In this document: one piece after another, positions 1 through 10,024 of the stretch
Layout of the letters: each line of letters starts with the position of its first letter
Numbering within the stretch: the first letter of the stretch is position 1
DNA from: Chamaelirium japonicum
Taxonomy: Eukaryota > Streptophyta > Magnoliopsida > Liliales > Melanthiaceae
Assembly (NCBI GenBank): GCA_947650365.1
Contig: OX393549.1
Location: 23,425,347 to 23,489,346 of the forward strand
DNA length: 64,000 nt
Reading direction: 5' to 3'
Position numbers and translations under genes: made by a program
Notes under the pieces: generated by a model
Told to the model about the DNA's origin: nothing
Seen by the model: the letters and a program-made list of their open reading frames with translations, nothing else
Databases searched by the model: none

Positions 1-160
1 TCAATCGAGCGGCTGAAAACAATTCCGGCATTTATCCCGTCCCATGCCTCGATTCACGCCCGATTTTCGAACAGATGGCATCCATGCAGAGCCCGGTGCA
101 GCCTCAACGCTGCACCTGAGGTCCAGGCTCCCCGTCCCCATATATATATATATATAAAAT
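1..160. repeat. Perfect short hairpin followed by a (TA)n tract
   Basis: Positions 95-116 form a perfect 8-bp stem (GGTGCAGC / GCTGCACC) with a 6-base loop. A (TA)n tract at 140-156 follows and leads into AAT-rich DNA. This resembles the palindromic elements bounded by (TA)n near 58 kb, but the left part lies outside the window, so membership of that group is only a guess. Confidence 0.4.
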
Positions 161-1559
161 AATAATAATTATTTTTATTTTTATTATTTTCAAACCCAAG
201 GTTAATATGGTGTTAACATAGTCTCAAAAGTGCATCCATAATCCAGTAAGCAAAGACAGGGCCTCTACAACCTATCCCTAAGTCCCTCTTCAAAAAAAAG
301 TTTACTATTGTTATGAAGAAACTCAATTAAAAAAGTGACCATCTGGGTGGTGAGGCGGAGCTACAAAGTGCCCCACGTAAGTTGTTCCTTTTTTTCGGTG
401 GTTGTGAAACATAGTAATATGCTTACCGATTTTAATCCCGGCATTTTGTAACTGCAAAGAACCAAAGCTGAGGTACATACAAAGTTAGTCCCGGAGTGTA
501 CATAACTTCAAAAACAAAAACCGATATTCCAATTATTGAATTTAAACTTGATAATTGTATTATCGGGTTTCTCTTCTATGCAAACAACAAATGGTGAGGT
601 ACAGACAAAGATAATCTTGACATGTAGAAAACTTGAAAATGGTACTTTAATTGTCGAATTTAACCCGATAATTATATTAACGGTTTCGCGGCCACTGAGA
701 AAAAAAAGGGACAACCAACGTCGTGGGACACTTTGTGGCGCTGCCTCGCCTTGTGGCTGTTGGATGGATACCTTTTGAATTAAATTTCTCAAATGACCAG
801 TATAATAGTAAAAAAAAAAAATAGATGCCATTTTTTTAAAAATTCCTTCTGGTAATAAGGTAAGGTTTTTAACTTTTCTTTTTTATTGGCCCTTTGGGTT
901 TTGGACTAGTCCCCCTCTTGGTATGAGAAAAATGGGGGTCCTAGGCGGCTGCCTTGCCCACCTATCCTAAGAGCTGAGCTTGATCTACTGACACTTTATG
1001 GTTGGGTTAGGGTTTAGATGGTGAAGGAGGATGAAGGAGAAAGAGGGGGGAGGGAGACGGAGGGGACTAGGGACAAATGAGAGAATTGGGGAGGGGGCGG
1101 GGGGAGCTCGACGTTAGGGATGTGGATAGTTTAGAAATTATAATAAATGAAAAGCTATTGGTGCCAACACTAAGAGGGTGTTTGACATGCAAAATGTTTC
1201 GTTTCTTAGGGGATATTTGGCATGAGTAACAATTGTTCCACTTAAACCTCATCCGGAAGAGGACATTCCCAACAATTACTATTTCTAGTGTAATTCGGTT
1301 GTTCATCGTGCTGGTTGGCAAAGAAACTCATGAAACTACAAATTATCATTCCCAACACGGAAGAAATTACACTTTTAAAATAATGGATAGTTCATGGTAT
1401 AGAAACAGACGGCTCCGGATTGATGCCAAACACCCTTTAGTTTCTTGCTAGGAACTTGTTCTTCAAGAACATTGTGCATGAACAATCTTGGTTGAGAACA
1501 ATGTTTGGTATATGAATCATAAACTGCGCCATAACCTAATTTAAGGAACAAAAATACAA
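161..1559. other. AT-rich intergenic DNA, no gene recognised
   Basis: No coding region with a recognisable family is visible. The only internal structure seen is a degenerate direct duplication with a period near 126 bp: GAGGTACATACAAAG at about 468 and GAGGTACAGACAAAG at about 595, each followed by similar TTGAATTTAA / TCGAATTTAA stretches ending near 700. Short ORFs on both strands here look like chance. Confidence 0.5.
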
Positions 1560-1869
1560 AAAACGTTTTCTCTCTCGACAAAATTTTCTCTTAGAATATT
1601 CTATCTCTAGACAATATTTTTCATCTTTAACATTTTCTTTCTCTATGGAATTTTTTTCTCACTATAATATTTTCTCTAAAATATTTTCAATCTCTAAATA
1701 CTCGCTCTATAATATTTTCTCTCTATGCTTTTTATTATGTAGAATATTCTCTCTATGAAATATTATCTCTCTAGAATATTTTTTGTTTCTAGAATATTAT
1801 CTCTCTACAAAATTTTCTCTAATACATTTTATCTCTACAATTTTCTTTTTATAGAATATTTTATAGGGG
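1560..1869. repeat. Degenerate TC-rich repeat array (CTCTCTAGAATATTTT-like)
   Basis: About 300 bp made of imperfect units built from CTCTCT followed by A/T-rich ATTTT blocks, for example TCTCTCTAGAATATTTT. The reverse-complement pattern (GAAAATATTTAGAGAGAG) appears at about 2760-2810, so the two arrays could fold back on each other around the LTR-like sequence between them. Confidence 0.55.
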
Positions 1870-1909
1870 GAAATCTTTTGCCGTCAAAAGATCTCCTCCC
1901 ACGGTCAAT

Positions 1910-2652
1910 TGATGTGGTTTTGAGTAAGTGGTAGGTGTGTAGCTTGAGATGAGAAAGAGAGGATTAAAGAGTACGGAAAGTAGACACAAGATTTGTTGTC
2001 AAAGTTCGATCGTAGACTACGTATTCGTGCGATAAGTCACAACCTCAATCCCTTAAATCCGAATGAGTAGAGCTATCTCTCGACAGGCCTAGGGGGTTTA
2101 TACAAGTGGTATGACTTAAGCTAAAGGGTCATAGAGCTAGAAGGTAGAGGGAGAGGCTTAGCATTTCTCTGGTCAGTTTAGGTATGGAGCTCTGCTAGTC
2201 TCACCCAAGACATGACTTTCCTCAAATAGTAAGGAATCTAGAGAAGATCCTAAAGTCCCCTCCAGATCCATAATATTGTTGCTTTCTGCTTTATTTATAG
2301 GTGCTGCTCCCCATAGAGGTGAGCTGTAGTCGATCCAAGTGGCGCCTCGTGGTTGGTCCATGTGTCGTTCTCCCATGGTTGTTTTCCTTTGGGATGTGGC
2401 GAACTGCAATTGCTCCATATGGCGTCCCGTGATCGGTCCACGTATTGCCCTCCCGCTGGCTGCCCTCGATCGGGTAGCAAAATGCTTTTGTGGGCTCTTG
2501 ACTGCATAAGTCCATGCTATCCCACTGATAATCCATAAGTTGCACTCGTAGACCTCGTTCTCCACGGAACTCTGCTGGCCTGCTGGTGATTATGGACTAT
2601 GGAGGCGCGGGTTCTGCTGGCTCGCCTGCCTGAGCCATTTTTTGCACCAACA
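1910..2652 (-). mobile_element. Probable solo LTR, minus orientation
   Basis: Read on the minus strand the segment begins TGTTGGTGCAAAAAATGG and ends ACCACATCA, so it has TG...CA ends. It carries a TATA-like CTATAAATA (complement of about 2293-2301) at a suitable internal position. It interrupts the TC-rich repeat array. No internal retrotransposon genes adjoin it and no 5-bp target duplication is seen, so this is a solo LTR by inference only. Confidence 0.45.
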
Positions 2653-3575
2653 TATTTTGTCTCTCTACAATAATTTCTTTGGAATATTTTATCTCTATTT
2701 TTTTTTCTTCTATTCATATGATATTTTTTTATAATTTTCTTTCTAGAAAAAATCCTAGAGAGAATATTATAGAGAGAAAGTTATAGAGATTGAAAATATT
2801 TAGAGAGAGAATTTTGTACAACGGAAAAATTATTGGGTAAAGATAGAAAAAAATATCCATGGAAACAAAAATATATTTCTCAAAATAACTTTTTAATGTT
2901 CCAAAATGAGAACGATTTTGTTTCAACCTCCTTAAAGTGGTTGAAGCATCACTTTCTCTCTCATTGGTCCATTTCAAGGGCATGCACATTATTTTGCGCT
3001 ATTCATCATTGTGAAATGATCAAAAGCCCTCAAAATAAATCAATAAGAGAGAGGGTGCGCGATGCTCCACCTTCTTTAAGGAGTTGGAACAAAATCGTTA
3101 TCTCATAAAATATTGTTCTTTCGGAACACCACTCCCAAAAAACATAGTTGCAGAGTAAAATTGTTCTATAGAAATAAGAATTAGTCCAAAAATATCCAAT
3201 AGGTATGATACCAAACGTTCCCTAAATCGCTAGGGACGTGTTTGGTTTCAACCGATTTTAAGAGGGGGAAAATGTTATCATTTCCCTTTCGGGAGGGAAT
3301 ACGACATCATTTTCCATTCTCAAAAGTGACAGAAAACTTGTCAACCAGAACTCGTTGTCCAAACAGAGCGTTCCACTCGGGAATATTTTCAGCACATCCT
3401 ACATATGCTACAACCATTGCCCAGAGCCTATCAGCACGCTCTAAGTGCCGGGGCCCCCTACCCACATGTGCCGGGGCCTCCTAGCTCATGTTTCTTGAAT
3501 TACAGTAGGCCCCGCGGTTGTAGTGTACGAAGCATTTGATTGAAAATTTTCCCGTTCCACTCCTTGACTTTTAAC
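2653..3575. other. Intergenic DNA, no gene recognised
   Basis: AT-rich stretch with reverse-oriented AGAGAG/ATTTT repeats to about 2815, then unique-looking sequence. Near 3210-3225 the motif CCAAACGTTCCCTAA is the inverted counterpart of TTAGGGGATATTTGG near 1207-1221, hinting at an old foldback element spanning 1.2-3.2 kb. No protein family is recognisable. Confidence 0.4.
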
Positions 3576-3585
3576 ACTTCTCCAT

Positions 3586-3731
3586 GAGTTCGGATCTCCT
3601 TCAGTGGATCGGCCCCGGTCGGTGGTCCCGGTTGCGCACCAACGCTGAATGCAGTCGTCTGCAGTACGATTCACTTTCGAGTCGCCTGCGTTGGTGCGCA
3701 CGGGCCGACCGACTGGAGAAGATCCGAACTC
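3586..3731. mobile_element. Foldback MITE, Mutator-like (copy 1)
   Basis: Near-palindrome whose ends are GAGTTCGGATC on both arms; the arms stay complementary through GCGCACCAACGC near the centre. CTTCTCCAT occurs on both sides (3577-3585 and 3731-3739), one base being shared with the element. A 9-bp target duplication is typical of Mutator-like elements, and copy 2 at 23389-23565 supports 9 bp. An additional inverted pair CTTGACTTTT / AAAAGTCAAG (about 3563 and 3798) lies outside it. The element ends about 160 bp before the start codon of the next gene. Confidence 0.75.
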
Positions 3732-3809
3732 TTCTCCATAAGGTTTACTAAGTAATAATCTACTACTAAGCCCAGTTCCGCAGGGACACCAGAACCAAAA
3801 GTCAAGGAA

Positions 3810-3893
3810 CTATATCGGTCCCCGGAACCCGGCGGTCTCTCACACTGCACAGCTGTCTCCTCCTCTTCTTCCCGCATCCTCCTCCGTCTCCCG
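3810..3893 (+). promoter_or_regulatory. Putative core promoter and 5' leader of the 3894 gene
   Basis: A weak TATA-like CTATATC at 3810-3816 is followed by a pyrimidine-rich leader (CTCCTCCTCTTCTTCCC) typical of plant 5' UTRs. The start codon sits in the context CCGATGGCC. The transcription start is not determined; the TATA call is inference from position and composition. Confidence 0.35.
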
Positions 3894-4481
3894 ATGGCCT
3901 CCGCTGCCCTAGCCACCACTCTCCTCCTCGCCCTCTCCCTCCTCTCCATCGGCGCCGACGCGAGGCCAGGGGTCCACTTCTACCCCTGCAAGACCCTCTT
4001 CATCTCCTACACCTTCTCCTCCTCCTCCTCCTCGGCGGCGGACCCCGCCGCCCTCCACGTCTCCCAGATCTCCGCCTCCGACGACAAGAACCACTTCGGA
4101 TCCTTTGCGGTCTACCGCGTCATCCGCCCCCTCCGCATCTTCTACCGCTCCGACCTATCATTCCCGGAGATCCGCCGCCCGATCTCCATCGAGCGGCCGG
4201 TGGTCTCCTCACAGCCCGCCGCCTTCGGGATGAGCTCCCTCCAGGAGCGCGCCAAGGACATCCTCTTCGTCGTGGTTGGGCTGCTCTTCGGCGTCGGGTG
4301 CGGGGCTCTCACCGCCGCCACCATCTACCTCGCCTGGTCCCTCGTCACCAACCGCCACGACATGTGCTGTGCCGCTGACGACGAGTTCGAGGAGGACTCT
4401 GCCGATGAGAGCCCCAAGAAGATGGGGTATGTCAAGATCACTGATTTGGCCCCGGTGAAGGAAGGGTATGAGGGGAATTAG
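3894..4481 (+). CDS. Plant-specific signal-peptide and single-pass membrane protein, function unknown
   Basis: Intact single-exon ORF of 195 aa, strongly GC-rich at third positions, unlike the flanks. Residues 1-23 form a hydrophobic signal peptide with a likely cut after the ADA before RPG. The mature N-terminus has ARPGVHFYPCKTLF followed by a Ser-rich run at 42-47. Residues about 123-151 (ILFVVVGLLFGVGCGALTAA onward) form one membrane helix. The tail at 152-195 carries a CC pair and an acidic stretch (DDEFEEDSADES), ending KKMGYVKITDLAPVKEGYEGN-like residues. A type I topology in the secretory system or plasma membrane is inferred. The ATG was chosen for its good context and because the signal peptide begins there. 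I recognise this as a type of uncharacterised plant transmembrane protein; no biochemical role is known to me. A MITE sits just upstream. Confidence 0.88.
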   Translation: MASAALATTLLLALSLLSIGADARPGVHFYPCKTLFISYTFSSSSSSAADPAALHVSQISASDDKNHFGSFAVYRVIRPLRIFYRSDLSFPEIRRPISIERPVVSSQPAAFGMSSLQERAKDILFVVVGLLFGVGCGALTAATIYLAWSLVTNRHDMCCAADDEFEEDSADESPKKMGYVKITDLAPVKEGYEGN

Positions 4482-7149
4482 GGTTTGGATTTCTTGAATC
4501 GTTGCCTGGGATAACTATATGATACATAATTTCCCTATATTTGTGTTTGCTTGTATGACTTATTTGCTGTGAACTGTTCAGTTGCAATGTTATGGTTCTA
4601 TATATTATTTGATGCCTTTTCTTGGTTGGATCTTCTTTGAATCCTATGTAAGGCTCTGGTATTGTTAAAGTTTGATGCTTTACGACTTTGAATTGGGATT
4701 TGTTCACATGTGATTTCTGCTAATGTTCACTTGTATTGTTTGAACTCAAGAGAACCATCTTGACATAGATAAGGAGGTCACAGAAATGGGGCCAATTTGA
4801 AAGCCTTGAAGCAACTAGGCTTAGTGGGTGTGGTTTGTGCCTATATTTTTGTTTCTAATTCCGTCAATCGCTTTCCGATGTTGGTGTGATACTGTTTTAG
4901 TTGGTCCAAACAATAATTAAGTGAAAGCTAAACAGGTATGTGTGCCTGTTATATAGTTTCATGGACAACTTAAGCATGTACACAACTTAGTGTTTCTTCT
5001 CTTGAAAGAGTTCTACTAGGTTGTGAATTTTGATATTCAACTGCAGCACCTACATTCCTCTATAGTTCCATGGACAATAACTTCAAATTTTGGGCTACTC
5101 TCCTCGATTAGTTAGACCATTTCTAGATACTGTTTCGTTATATCTAGTCTATTATATTGAAGAATTCGGAGATAGATGAAAGCTTTTTAATAAAACAAGA
5201 GTTTTGGTCGGAATAGGGTTATATGACTTATATTAGGGTCTCTTTCTCGATTATTTATTTGACTTTTGTTGGATCGATTTAATAAGCACAGGATGTTTGG
5301 AATTATATCGATTCAAAACATTAAATAACAATTGAAGAGATGGGATATGCTATACTTGTTTGGTGAAGAATATAGTGTGTGGAGGCAATAGGCATACATT
5401 TTGAGTGTGTTTAGGAGCTTTATCTTTGAGGAGTAAATGTTAGGGGATTGAGATGGAATGGTCATGTGTAGAAAAGATCGAATGTCGTGTCCAAGGATCG
5501 ACAAAATTAGACGACCTACAAAAGGTTTGAAGGAAATTATGAGAGGCTTTGGAACAAATGAACAATGTGTATCTGATGTGTAAGCATCGGTTGATAGAAA
5601 CAAATGTTGTACGGTTCTTAACCCAACCCTTGGTAGGCATGATAAGACAAATATCGTGCATCTAAGGTACACATTAGTTGATACTTGATGAGAACAAATG
5701 CTGAAGGGTCCTTAAACCCGACCTTAGATAGATATGATGAAGCTTTAGACATTGCTATTGACTATAATTGTATTCATTGTGTTGTGGTCTTTTTTCGGAA
5801 AAAAGGATGTGTTTTTCTTATTGTTATCTACATTTTACAAGTACTATCTTTTGTTTTGTGCTGACTTTTATGTATTAACTTTTTTGTGTCATATCATGCT
5901 AAGTGTATATGTTCCACTTCCTCTCAAATTGGTTATTAGATAACTTTAATATTTGTTGAATATAATTTTTCTTTAGTAAAAAATAATATAAGAAGCTATA
6001 TATTTCACTCTTTTCAGTCACTAGTAGTTCAATATGGATTATGATACCATGGAATCAAATGTCAATTTCCTACAAAATGATCAAAATTTGTCTTTTTTTT
6101 TTAAGGTTCCCGACATAAAAATTGTTAGAACTTTTTATAGTAGCAAATTTTTGTCGACGTCACAAAATGTTGGCGAAATGACCGACTTTTGATTGAAATA
6201 CGACGTTCACCTTTTTGTTTTCGAACAATTTCACTGAAAATTCCATCCTTTCAATAAAATATTTCATCTTAACTAGTGAATTTTTATCCTTTTCCATCTA
6301 TCTCGATTATTTTTCATAACAGACCGACATTTGTCCGAAATCGCTGGAAATTTGACTAAAATCCGACTAATATCATCCAAAATCTTTTCTTCAAAAATAC
6401 AAATTTTTCACTGACATTTGACCGAAATCCAATAAATTTTATTTTTTTTACCAACCAAAATTGACTTTTGAAATCTTGATTCATACACAAATACCATGAG
6501 TAAATAGCTTTATCCATATGTTATGGCTTAACTTATTATCTCATCTACTCCTTATAAGAGAGAGAATCAAAATTTCCCAATTTGAAACTCATTATATTGT
6601 ATGTGGTGCAAACCATGGTCTAGTTTTAGACGTATTTCGATTATGAGTTGAGAGTTGCGCAAGCTTTGTGTGTTGGGGTGGGGGGCTATCTACGTAGGCT
6701 GAGGTAGCAGGTAAATGGGATTTTATTTAGTATATATATTGATACTTTTGATGAATGTGGCCACTCATCGAAAGTTGATTTAAGCACAATATGAGTAGTG
6801 GATTTAAAATAGTCATGATAAGTTTTAGGTTGTTTCTATGTTAAGCAAGCATATATTTAGTTTAAGTTTAGATTCGATGCTTGAGACTTAGTGACTTAGA
6901 ATTTACGTAACTTGGCTTATATAGGTTGAAGTCATTGTAAATTAGATTGATTTACGAGTTGATTTATAATTTTTATAATGGACTAGATTCTTCTTTGTAG
7001 TTGATTATCCTTCTTGTTGTTTATCACCATATGTCACTGTAAACCTTAATTTATTATGAAATAGAAATACTTGTAGGAGCCTCATGTTAATGCGTTTTTT
7101 TTTTTCAGTCTCATGTTAATGTGTTTTTTTTCCCGGGGTCTTTCCTTTT
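4482..7149. other. 3' flank and AT-rich intergenic DNA
   Basis: Directly after the stop codon the T/G-rich sequence looks like a 3' UTR for roughly 200 bases, without a clear poly(A) signal. A dispersed repeat at about 4780-5060 matches 11640-11850 (shared GGTCCAAACA and TAGTGTTTCTTCT-like blocks). From 5.1 to 7.1 kb the DNA is AT-rich with no supported gene; a short duplicated block (TGTTAATGCGTTTTTT / TGTTAATGTGTTTTTT) lies at 7085-7130. Confidence 0.5.
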
Positions 7150-8960
7150 AATCCTGCTAAGTTTTGGAGCTTCAAGACAATGTTATTGAAGTAATTAAAC
7201 AAATTGGACCTGGAATGAAAGCATCTATTATCATGAGCTTAGGGTATCGTTGCTGCCGAAGGAATTCACTAACACTAATGAATTGTTGCTTTTTATGAGA
7301 GTCTTGTGCTACATATTTTTGTGTGCTTGTTTTAGATGGTTGGACTGATAGGAGAAATAGGAGTTTACTGATTTTTTTGTTAAAACATTATTGCTGACAT
7401 TGTGTTCATAGAATCTATTCATGCCTCTCATCATATATGGAGTTTTGGACACTTGACAGAAGCTTTTTGAGCTGCTAGACCCATATGTAGAGAAATTTAG
7501 AAAGGAGCGTGTGTTGCAAGTTGTTACTGGTAGTGCTTCTACATATGTTGCTACTGGGAGGCTATTGATTGTGAAGCGACCTCATTAATTTTGGACACTT
7601 TATGATGCTCATTGTTTTGATCTTATGCCTGAGAATATCTGTGAGCTTCCTAAAGTAAAGTGGTTTTTAGAAAAATAACTATTAGTCTGAGCGGATTTAT
7701 CTACAATCATAGGTTCCTTTTGATTGTAAGAACAATGATCTCATTCAGACGGTCGTTGCAAGATTTTCAATGGCCTTACGTTAGAAAGCATCTATATGAA
7801 GAAAGATGCTTTAGGAAGGGTGTTCAATTGTGATGATTGGGAGGATTCCAAATGGCTCTGTGATGGGAAAGAGAAGAATGTCCATGGAGACAATTTTGTT
7901 CACTTCATTTTGGAAGGGCATTGTTATATGCTCTAAAGATCACGGCCCCATTAGTTCGTGTTCTTAGACTAGCTTATGGAGCGAAGAAGCCTCTCATGGT
8001 GGCAATTATGAAGCTATGGGCCGTGCTAAGGAAGCAATCAAAGCTGCATTGAATTGCCAAATGAGAAACTGCCAGTATTTAAGTTTTTAGTTTTTATATG
8101 ATATTTGTCTCTCATATAATTAATTAGGTTTTTTAAGTCTTCAAAATTCCATTGATTACTACAATAACTATTTGAGATATCGGTGACGAGATGGAGTATA
8201 CAACTCCATCAACATTTTTCATGCAATTAGATAATATATCAATCCATAGTTTAATTATATTAAAAAACAACAAATTGATTTATGTGAATAGCCTGTGAAG
8301 GGTTTATATGATGTGGTTGGGAGGCTCGTTTCTGAAGTGGATGTACAAAATGAAAACGTCAAGGAGTTTTTTGTTTTTGTTTTTGAAAGGTGATTGTCAG
8401 GGCGTTCATTGGTTACACAAAGGTGGAAGGCCTTTTTGGGAAACAGGTGGCGATCTGATAGATGTGTACTGCCACTAGGTTATTACAATTATCAATTTGT
8501 TATTTCATTGTTTTATTTGTTTACTTATTTTTTTTGTATTTTGTAATTCATATTTTTTTTTTGGATTTTGTAATTCATTTTTTTTTTGTTATGTAGCTGA
8601 ATGATGGGATACTTATGGGAGTTCAACCCCTAATCTACAAATATTTGCATGTCAGATCCTTGGCTTGACTTGCAAGGCAAGTAATGAGAGGAATTGGAAT
8701 GTATTAGAGCATGTAACTGTCTAAATGCTGCTTCATGCTTTCTTGTCATGTTCATTTCATATTTAAATTATTTTGTATATCTTTATTTTTATGTTTATTT
8801 ATTATTTCAAATATATACAAAGAAGAGGAACATGTTGGAGCAAAACATGATGAATGATTCAGTATATGTTTGTTACAAGCAAAAGTTAGAAGTTTGTACT
8901 TAGTAGAGTAGTATAACAAGAAGGAAATTTTAGATCCCATTTCATTGCTGGATATTGATG
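7150..8960 (+). pseudogene. Degraded hAT-family transposase (DUF659 and C-terminal dimerisation domain)
   Basis: Conceptual translation across several frames gives successive blocks of a plant hAT transposase. These are DGWTDRRNRSLLIFLL (about 7335-7380), then FELLDPYVEKFRKERVLQVV and TGSASTYVATGRLL (7470-7580), then FWTLYDAHCFDLMPENI (7590-7645), then GPLVRVLRLAYGAKKPLM-like sequence near 7945-8000. The dimerisation domain follows as SNERNWNVLEHV and YTKKRNMLEQNMMNDSVYV at about 8680-8880, ending DPISL near 8935. Stops and frameshifts break every block. The usual TDNAS motif reads TGSAS, so a conserved Asp is lost. No terminal repeats were found. It is a fossil, but shows hAT elements were once active here, consistent with the many hAT MITEs. 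Confidence 0.82.
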
Positions 8961-9084
8961 AAGGCAATGATGGCTATGGTAATTTGCAAGAGCAACTGGT
9001 ATATGAACGTGACGATTTGATATTAGACCAACTTGTTGAGGCTTCTGGAGCAAATAAACCAAGTGCACGTGATGGGGACATCGA

Positions 9085-9225
9085 GCAGAGCCAGGGTGAG
9101 GCGTGTGAAACCCCAAACCCAAACCCTAGGTGTGTGAAACCCTAGGTTCAGATTAGGCGTGTGAAACCCTAGGTTCAGATTAGGCGTGTGAAACCCTAAT
9201 CTGAAACCCTAATTTGTTTTCTATT
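9085..9225 (+). repeat. Short tandem repeats carrying telo-box AAACCCTA
   Basis: The block GTGTGAAACCCTAGGTTCAG and close variants occur about four times with a period near 30 bp, giving repeated AAACCCTA/AAACCCTAA telo-box motifs. In plants telo boxes occur in promoters of growth and translation genes, and short telomere-like runs also mark repaired breaks. The sequence shows only the repeats. Confidence 0.6.
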
Positions 9226-9371
9226 TTCCCCTAGCCCAGCCGCCGACCCTCTCCCTCCTTTCCTCTCACCCGATCCACCACCCTCCACCCCCTGTCCGTC
9301 CCCCCTACCCGACGCCGGCCCCACCCGGTTTCCCCCACCTGCCAACCGAACCTCCCCCTCCTGTTGCCCAC

Positions 9372-10024
9372 TTGATCCCGACCCCCTCCCACCACCCGAA
9401 CCCCCTCCCTCTCTCCCCCATCCCCCATCCGACCGACACCCCTTCCCCACCCCGGTCCCCTCCTTTTCCCCACCCGGCCCCCTCCTTTTCCCCTCCTGCT
9501 GCTGCTGGCCGCCCGACCCCTACCCGACCCCTACCCAACACCCAACCCGACCCCTATCCCCTCCCTTCCACCCGGTGCTGCCCCTCCCCTTTGCCCCCTT
9601 GGCTGGACCACCCGGCCACCCCCTCCCCTTCCTCGGCACTGCCGGCCCGAATCGACCCGACCCTGTCCCGGTGCAGCCGGCCACCCCTAGTCCTCCGGCC
9701 TCACCTCAACCCCTCCCCTCCCCTTCCCTACAGCACACCCAAACCCACCCCCTCTCATCGCCCCGGCATACTCACAAGGCTGACCCCGACGGGGACCATG
9801 GAATGATCAAAGACGAAGAAGGGTGCCTCGACATCAACTCCCCCTTCCTCGACTCGGAAGAGAGAGCGTGGAGGAATATGTGCCTGCGCCATCATCAGCA
9901 TCTCAACAGTAAGGATTTCCCTATTCGACCAGGTACCGACGTGTTTCATCAATTGGGTCTCTGGTATATTATCATTGCCAACTGCTGCCCCTGTTGTGAG
10001 GTTGAGTGTCCACCTGCCTATTAA
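9372..10024 (+). CDS. Hypothetical Pro-rich ORF, doubtful gene or captured fragment
   Basis: A strongly C-rich, AT-poor stretch with two overlapping open frames (9372-9806 and 9575-10024). The second encodes 149 aa: a Pro/Ser-rich first half (PSPPASPQPLPSPS) and a non-repetitive second half with DINSPFLDSEERAWRNM and CCPCCEVECPP. A good splice-donor context (CA|GTAAGG) at about 9909-9911 suggests the reading may be one exon of a longer gene. I recognise no domain. Openness in two frames is expected for CCC-rich DNA, so coding status is weak. It could be a truncated gene end carried by a transposon; the telo-box repeats upstream are compatible with a promoter. Confidence 0.25.
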
